From contig CAJNAR010000027.1 in assembly GCA_905220665.1 (NCBI GenBank), forward strand, positions 151,365 through 215,364: a stretch of 64,000 nt of DNA, in the 5' to 3' direction. The notes under the pieces were generated by a model that was given only the letters and a program-made list of their open reading frames with translations, was not told where the DNA came from and searched no databases. The position numbers and the translations under genes were made by a program. How positions within the stretch are numbered: position 1 is the stretch's first letter; each line of letters opens with the position of its first letter. The DNA comes from Albugo candida. Lineage: Eukaryota > Oomycota > Peronosporomycetes > Albuginales > Albuginaceae. Below, piece by piece: positions 57,079-64,000 of this stretch.

Positions 57079-59560
57079 ATGACAAATACCATAGCTACAG
57101 AAGAAGCGCTCCATCCTGATGCAACCTCCTTTCCATCAAGCTCACCAATCCCTCTAATAACTGTGTCAGAATCCACCGGAGCATTGCAAATCTCACCCGA
57201 CGCTGTCAATTTGCTACAGAGCATAAAAGGAAGCATCGCAATTGTTTCCGTTGCCGGTCTTTACCGTACAGGAAAGTCTTACCTTTTAAATATGCTTTTG
57301 GAACGGAAAAATGCATCTCATCGGTTTCATGTCGGCGCTACTGTGAATGGCTGCACCAAAGGCATTTGAATTTGGGGACAGCCTCTCTCCCCAAACATCA
57401 AATATAAACACCTCACAAGCGACACTACTGTCATTTTCTTAGATACCGAAGGATTTGGGTCTACAGTTCGCTCCTAAACACATGATACTCGAATCTTTGC
57501 TTTGGCTTTACTGCTCTCATCGCTATTCATTTACAACAGCCGTGGTGTCATTGACTCCAACACTATTGATGATCTTTCCCTCGTGGTGAATCTGACCAAG
57601 TATATTCACGTGCGAGCTCGCGAGGAGCACTCTGAAGCGGAAAAGAGTACGTTTGATGCTTTGAAGCGCAGGGTCTTATCGCTACTTATCCATATTTCTA
57701 CTAGTTAGTGAGTTGGTCGACTTCTTTCCCGATTTTTTATGGGTAGTCAGAGATTTTACCCTTCAATTGAGTGAAGCGGGAAAAAAAATGACTGCGAAAG
57801 AGTATCTGGAGAGTGCGCTCAAACCTCATTCTGTATCGAATGAGCAACCACATGACCAAAATCACTTGGGAGATGTATTGGCTTCAGTCTTTCCATCCAG
57901 AGACTGTGTGACATTGGTGAGACCCGTGAATGATGAATCGCTTCTTCGTGATTTATTCGATCAGCCGTTTACATCCCTGCGAGAGGAATTTCGGGTCCAA
58001 ATAGACGAACTCAAGCTGAAGATTAATGATCTTTTAAAGCCGAAACAGATGATGAAGACGCTACTAAATGGGTCCATGGTAGCAGCGCTTCTACAAAGCT
58101 ATGTGGATGCATTCAACTCTGGCTCCGTTCCGGTCATCTCAAATGCTTGGGATCGTGTGCTAAACAATCAACTCGAACAAGCTCTTCAAACCGCCAAACA
58201 AATTTTTACGAGTCGCATGGACGCGGAAACACGACAAAAGAAATTGAGAGGTACCTGTTCTCACATTCAAGGATTGCATCAACTCTTGCGTTTATAGGAA
58301 TCGAGGAGCATCCACTGGATGAATCCGAAATCGACTCTACATATATGCACTGTCGATTGGAAGCCGAGCAGACGCTGATGAGAAAAGAATTCTTGACGTC
58401 GGATATGCTGCCTTCATACTTACTTGCATTGTCCGACTATATGGCCAGCTTCCTGCGAGAAGTATACGAAAAAAATGAGTCTTTTTCAGCTGTTTACAAT
58501 GCAAAGTTCCTGGATAAATTGTACCTCAAAAAGACGAAACTTGTAGCTCAAACACAACAAGCTACCCAGAGTCTAGAAGAGATTTTGGTGTCGTCTCGAA
58601 ATCAACTGGAAGTCGTGACGAAACAGTATCGAGAAGTAGCAAAAGGACCCAACAAAAAGCTAGTTTTGGGCTGCTTCTTGGCGCAGCATGCGGTCCAGGC
58701 GCTTTGTGAGTGGGCTGCAGCTCTCAAAGTAGCGTTTCGAATGAAAGAAACTCAGTATCAAGGACAGATCGATACAGCAAGGCAAGCACTGACGGCATCC
58801 GAAAGCAAGGCTCGAGCAGCTCGTGAAATCCTCGATCAGCAAAAAGAGTCATACCAACGCGCTTTACAAGGAGTTTCAGAAAGAATGATCGAGGAGAAGA
58901 AGATTCTTCGGGGCGAGATCGACGCGAAAGAGAACGAGATTCATCGCGCGCAACAGCAAATCGAACGCGTATCGAGCATCCACGCGGAAGAACTTGATCG
59001 TTTGCGACTTCAACTCGAACAAGTCATCGCAGAACGCAAACGCATGGAAAATGAGATACAGGAGAGCGAATATAAGCGTCAAAGTGCTCGGATAGCAACA
59101 CATCGACAGCTGTTAGAAACAGAGCGAAACTTTCACGAGGAAGGGAAGACTTTGCGTGAAAATCAACACAAACTGATGCAGAAACTCGTACAAGTAGAGC
59201 GTGAAATCGGTGAACAAGAGGCAAACCAAATGAGAGAACTCTTTCAGCTGGAAAAAGAAGGTGCGACGCGTGCACTGGAAATTGAAGACAATTATCACGA
59301 AGAGAAGGAGGAGCTGAAGGCTCAGATCGTTCAGGTAAGATGGGTGCTCTCCCGTGTTGAATGTTGGAGTGTGACTTGATTGTGTGTAGAGTATCCGGGC
59401 GTTAAAGGCGGAAGAAGATGCTGAACTGTCTAAATTGGAAGATGAAGTATTTGAAAAGAAAGCGCGACTTGCATCGCTTCAGGAGCGTGTATGCACAAAA
59501 GAGGCTTTACTTACAAAGAAGCAAGCGTCTGGGACGAAGGAAGACTGTGTCGTGCAGTAA
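57079..59560 (+). pseudogene. guanylate-binding-protein-like large GTPase, frame interrupted
   Basis: The GTPase domain has the P-loop GLYRTGKSYLLN, TVNGCTKGI-stop-IWG, FLDTEGFGS (G3), FALALLLSSLFIYNS and the GBP-type VVRDFTLQL (G4 region, RD). A helical middle domain follows, then a coiled coil of about 300 residues with abundant Glu/Lys/Gln heptads, ending at 59560. Introns are 58251-58297 (joining KKLRG to IEEHP) and 59335-59389. In-frame stops occur at 57367-57369 (TGA in the place of a conserved Trp) and 57475-57477 (TAA). A one-base shift near 57700-57712 precedes VDFFPDFLWVVRDF. GBP/dynamin-like GTPases act on membranes, some in defence, but the role here is unknown. Because the rest is well conserved, it is either mis-sequenced or recently inactivated. 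Confidence 0.8.
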
Positions 59561-60977
59561 ACGCCACTATGGATGTGATTATGGGACATTCCGATACGGC
59601 CAACAACAATCAGTGCGTTATGAGAGAAACGGCATCGAATGATGCGCCAACCATTGAACGATTCCTATGGACGCAATGATACGAATTGAAGTAATGGTTC
59701 CCTACAATTTGGCACAAGAACGTTGAGTTTGGTTGAGTACACGAGCGCACGGATGAAAGAAAGAAAAGAGGATCTCGTTCTGCAATTGGAATTGTTATGT
59801 AACAAAAAGTTGCAAAGCATTGAAGTCGCTGTATACCGACTGCTGAGGGCGATCGCTTGCGATAAGAAACTCACATCATTTCGATCAAATTGCTGACGGT
59901 ATAGTGTTTGGAGATTTGGACTTCATAGTGGTCTATAAGTGCCTATTTGTATCTGCGTGACTGATCTATTCAGAGTGCGTCATGCATCAGTGCCTATGCA
60001 TCCTTTCAATGTTTTGTTTGCTGTATACTTTTGGGTCATTTTTTGCTGCGTATACACAAATGCAATGCTTCTTTGTAGTTGGATATTCCCCAAGTGAGTA
60101 ATTCAATTTTATCCCTTTTTTCGATAGATTTCCGCCCCGCGCGGTCCGCTTTCTTTCTGTGGCATCGAAATCACTGTCATAATCTGTATACTATACGCTT
60201 GCACATTGTATCATACAGTATGTCATTTACAGATGTGAATGCAGGCTACAAACTCCTGCAGGTTCGCCAAATTGGATGCAATATATACGTTTTAGAGCTC
60301 GATACATGGAACTGTGACATGAGAGTGAAGATATATCCACAATTGCAGGCCGTCCAATCCCATGAATGCAGACACCGTAAAGACATTAACATGCGATTAT
60401 GATACTTTCTGTGAGCTTGAAATACCGAGGACGAGTGTATCTGCGTGCGCATACAACTGTGGTTGTAGCTGACAAGACCAGTAGATACATGATAGATATA
60501 CGGCCAATGCACACGGGCCAGTAAGATTTCCAATTTGCATCCAGATGAGGCTCATTTTCATCACAAGCCTGAATCATGAATACCATGATTCTCGCGTTAA
60601 TTAACGTATTCTTATCCATCCGCATCTGTTCATCCAATTGCTTGGTGAAAAGTCTGATGACACCTTTTCGTACGTGATCCATCAAATCCCCAGACACGGG
60701 CTCGACAGCTATCTACATGACACCAACTTGCCGCCTAAAGCATACGCACTCGATCCTGAGAGATCTGAATACATAATGTATACAAGGCTTGCCTCTGTTG
60801 TCTGAAAGTTTCCATCCTCACCATGCATGCTCCAATTCTGCCCATCCATAGAAGGATTCTATGAAGCTATACACTCTATCCTGTAGTCGTATAATATCCT
60901 ACAAGCACCTCTATAAAAACATATAAAACTTCAACAAGCCGCCACTTCACTTTTTTTTACCAACTAAAAGTAACTCA
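59561..60977. other. intergenic stretch, one unassigned minus-strand frame
   Basis: A minus-strand frame at 60386-60697 reads coding-like for its first 65 residues (RKGVIRLFTKQLDEQMRMDKN), but no family or splice chain is evident. The last 60 bases before the LKR/SDH start are pyrimidine-rich (CACTTCACTTTTTTTTACC). Confidence 0.4.
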
Positions 60978-63900
60978 ATGTCGCAAGCGACTTTGAAATC
61001 AAGAAATGTCATCGGCATTCTACGAGAAGTGCATAGTATTTGGGAGCGTCGCGTGCCTGACACCGTTCCATGTGGGTAAATTAGTGGCAACAGGAGTCAA
61101 AGTTGTTATTCAGCCCTCCGCACTTCGAATTTTTACAAATGAGCAATATGAAAAGGCAGGCGCCACCATAACAGAGAACTTGGAGTTGGCGGATGTCATT
61201 CTTGGCGTCAAGCAAGTTTCCTGCTCAAATTTACTTCCAAAAAAGACGTACATGTTTTTCAGTCACACAATTAAAGGACAGACCGAAAATATGGCGCTTT
61301 TGGATGCAATTCGTTCCAAGAATATCACATTGTTTGACTATGAGTACATTACGGAAAACGGAAAGCTCAACGGAAAACGTTTGATCGCTTTCGGGGAGAA
61401 TGCAGGGCAGGCAGGGATGATTGCAGGACTTCGAGGTCTTGGAGAACGCCTCATTCATTTGGGATACTCGACACCATTTGTAAATATTGGCTCTGCGTAC
61501 ATGTACTGTAGCTTGGGAAGTGCCAAGAAAGCAGTCGAAATCGCAGGGAACAAGATCAAAGTCGAAGGAAATACCCCGTGAATTGGCACCACTCAGCTTT
61601 GTTTTCACTGGAGAGGGGAATGTATCGCGAGGGGCTCAGGAAATCTTTCGACTGATGCCTCATCAAATGGTGAATCCATCAGAATTGCCTCATCTACCGC
61701 CCGACCCACATATTTTGTATGGCGCAGTTGCTACAGGCGAATTTCTAGCTGTACCAAAGGATCCTAACGCACGTGCTTCCCATTCCAAGCGAGATTATTA
61801 CGCACATCCTGATCAGTATGAAGGCGTCTTTCATGATCGTATCGCTCCTTACACAAGCATGATTATAAATGAGATGTACTGGGATGATCGATTTCCAAGA
61901 TTGATGACCAAGCAGCAATTGCAACAAATGTATGATGGAGGAAATCGCAAGCTTGTAGGCATTGCTGATATCACTTGTGATATAGGTGGTAGTATTGAAT
62001 GGACAGAGTATGCGACCAAAATTGAAAAACCATTTGCGATGTATGATATTACGAATGGTCGAATGCGAGATGGTCTAGACGGTGATGGAGTGATGATGAT
62101 GACAGTTGATCACTTGCCCAGTGAGCTTGCCATAGAATCGAGTCAGCACTTTGGTGAAAAGCTGATGCCATTTTTGCAAACTCTGACATCTGTACCACTT
62201 CCAATTCAAGTTGCGGACCTACCAACATCATTGAAGGGAGCCTGCATCGTCAGCAATGGTGCATTAGCTCCTGCATATGAGTACATTGATCGCCTGAGGG
62301 CGGATAAAAGTCGACGTAGCTCTGAACAGCTGCCACTGGAAGCTGATCAGAGTACTAGCTGTTGTATCCGTTTAGAAGGGCACTTGTTTGATACTGGATT
62401 GATCAACAAGATCTTGGACTTGGTCGAGTCTGAGCATGGAGACTCTCACTTGTTTGACTGTAAAATTCGTCCGAGCAACTACGATGCAGCACAAAGTAGC
62501 ATTTCAAGTGCTATATGGAGGGTGACTACAGAGAACAAAGGTCAATTGGAATCCATCAAGCACAACATATCCAATCTTTGCTCATCTATTGAAGAAGCCA
62601 ACGCTTCCATGACCGAGTTGAATGAATGTTCTGTTTCTCAACTCCAAACACAAAAACAGACTCTTTGTACACTTCCCGCAAAGCAGAAAAGATCCGTGTT
62701 GTGTCTTGGTAGTGGTCTTGTTGCAGCTCCATTAGTCGAATATCTCTCACGCGAGGATCATCAACACGTGACAATAGTTTCTGGATGTACTTGGAGAAGC
62801 CGAACGCACCAAGAACAGATTCTCACGTCCAAATATACACGCTATCCATCTGAATGTATTGGCGAAGGAAGCTGAATTGCAGCGTTTGATCAATGACGCT
62901 GATTGCGTCGTGTCGCTCTTACCTGCATCGATGCATGTCCAAATAGCTAATCTCTGCATATCTTCTCGAGTTCCAATGGTTACCGCAAGTTATGTGTCTC
63001 CTGATATGAAAATGTTGGATTCAAAAGCTCGAGAAGCCAAGATACCAATTCTCTGTGAGCTCGGACTTGATCCTGGAATGGATCATATGAGTGCCGTAAA
63101 AGTTATCGACGAGGTAAAAGCTTTGGGAGGTACCGTTGTATCATTCTCTTCCGTCTGTGGTGGCCTTCCTTCTCCGGAGGCTGCGGACAATCCCATCGGG
63201 TATAAATTCAGCTGGAGTCCTCGAGGTGTGTTGACGGCAGCACTCAATTCTGCTCGATATCGGAAGAACGGTGAGATTGTTAATGTGGAAGGAAAGCATT
63301 TGCTGAAGATGAGTGAGCCTATTCGTTTTCTACCAGCATTGGCGCTTGAGCAGATTCCTAATCGAGATTCTCTTATATATGGTGATCTATACGGTATTCC
63401 TCACGCTGAAACTCTTTTCAGGGGAACACTGCGTTACAATGGCTGTTGTCGCGTTTTGGATCAATTGAAACATTTCGGACTTTTTGACATCGACAACACT
63501 TTCCAGTCTTTGCCGTTTTCAACTTGGCCGGAGCTACTTCACCATCTGGAAACGACAAATAGGATTGAATTGGATGATGATGCAGCCGCTTTTATCAATT
63601 GGCTGGGCATGTGCGATGAGAAGACTCAATTTGAGCGAGGTTCCTCTACACTCGACACGTTTTGCTCCTTACTCCAAAAGAAACTTTCATACGAACCAGG
63701 TGAGCGAGATATGGCATTGATGCATCACGAGTTCGGTATCCAGTATCGGAATGGAAGAAAGGAGAAGAGGACGTCCACTTTTGTTGGTTACGGATCTGAA
63801 AATGGTGACACAATCATGGCCAAAACTGTTGGTATTACTGCTGCTATTGATGCCCAGCTGATTCTGGACAAGGTTGTGCTTAGTCGTGGTGTGCTGATTC

Positions 63901-63989
63901 CGACGACAAGAGAGATTTATGAGCCCGCGCTCGATAGATTGAAGGCGGAAGGTATTGGTTTTAAAGAAAGGATAGTAGCGCAACCGTGA
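60978..63989 (+). CDS. AASS: bifunctional lysine-ketoglutarate reductase/saccharopine dehydrogenase
   Basis: About 1,000 residues, the normal length of the fused enzyme. The LKR half begins MSQATLKSRNVIGILREV.SIWERR and continues LTPFHVGKLVATG, VIQPSALRIF, FGENAGQAGMIAGLRGLG, FTGEGNVSRGAQEIF and TCDIGGSIEWTE. The SDH half starts at the Rossmann segment SVLCLGSGLVAAPLVEYLS. It continues with CVVSLLPASMH, MVTASYVS, LCELGLDPGMDHM, CGGLPSPEAADNP, FSWSPRG, and ends with GIGFKERIV. The enzyme converts lysine plus 2-oxoglutarate to saccharopine and then to aminoadipate semialdehyde plus glutamate, usually in mitochondria. No intron is needed. Three one-base frame breaks interrupt it: near 61050 (before LTPF), near 61570 (GGAAATACC) and near 62788 (GGATGTACTT). 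The start at 60978 is chosen because it restores the IWERR motif, which the longer downstream frame from 61006 lacks. Confidence 0.9.
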
Positions 63990-64000
63990 TAGAATATCAC

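Noticed and set aside
39453..57369. Alternative genetic code in which TGA is sense
   Set aside because: TGA replaces Gly in DHX37 and Trp in the GBP,and a TAA also interrupts the GBP, so no consistent reassignment explains the stops.
61006..61581. Start of the LKR/SDH gene at the ATG of the long frame at 61006
   Set aside because: It omits the conserved IGILRE...IWERR N-terminus, which reads from ATG 60978 in another frame.

Overview
The window looks like nuclear DNA of an oomycete-type eukaryote, possibly an Albugo-like obligate biotroph. This is inferred from protein resemblance and gene architecture; no database search was run. Supporting signs are short GT-AG introns (about 47-87 bp), a fused lysine-ketoglutarate reductase/saccharopine dehydrogenase, a gamma-carbonic-anhydrase subunit, small genes for candidate secreted proteins, Mutator-like transposons and a tRNA-derived SINE. 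There are no prokaryotic operons, rRNA genes, convincing tRNA genes or CRISPR arrays.

Region 1-30 kb is a gene-poor graveyard. It holds one intact secreted-protein gene (11.7-12.6 kb) and full-length but decayed copies of two central enzymes: tryptophan synthase beta (10.3-11.6 kb, minus) and dihydrolipoamide dehydrogenase (15.6-16.65 kb, plus). Two decayed Mutator-like elements with unrelated terminal inverted repeats abut at 17.57-22.48 kb. Two copies of a SINE family lie at 5.65 kb (minus) and 30.2 kb (plus); the first has a clear 10-bp target-site duplication.

Region 30.5-40.6 kb is gene-dense. It holds a Cys/His-repeat protein, a choline-transporter-like membrane protein, a gamma-carbonic-anhydrase-like protein, and two co-oriented ribosome-biogenesis genes (CMSS1-like and the DEAH helicase DHX37). 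Region 40.7-55.2 kb is again mostly empty, with a decayed DNA2-type helicase fragment, two or three small secreted-protein candidates and degenerate tandem repeats.

Region 55.3-64 kb holds a HIRIP3-like histone-chaperone candidate, a guanylate-binding-protein-like GTPase with a long coiled coil, and the complete LKR/SDH gene.

Many of the conserved genes carry one-base frame breaks, often in homopolymer runs. DHX37 and the GBP also carry in-frame stops, and DHX37 has changed residues in catalytic motifs. Either the underlying assembly has uncorrected indels or these copies are recent pseudogenes; the pattern favours indel error for LKR/SDH, CTL and gamma-CA, and is mixed for DHX37 and GBP.
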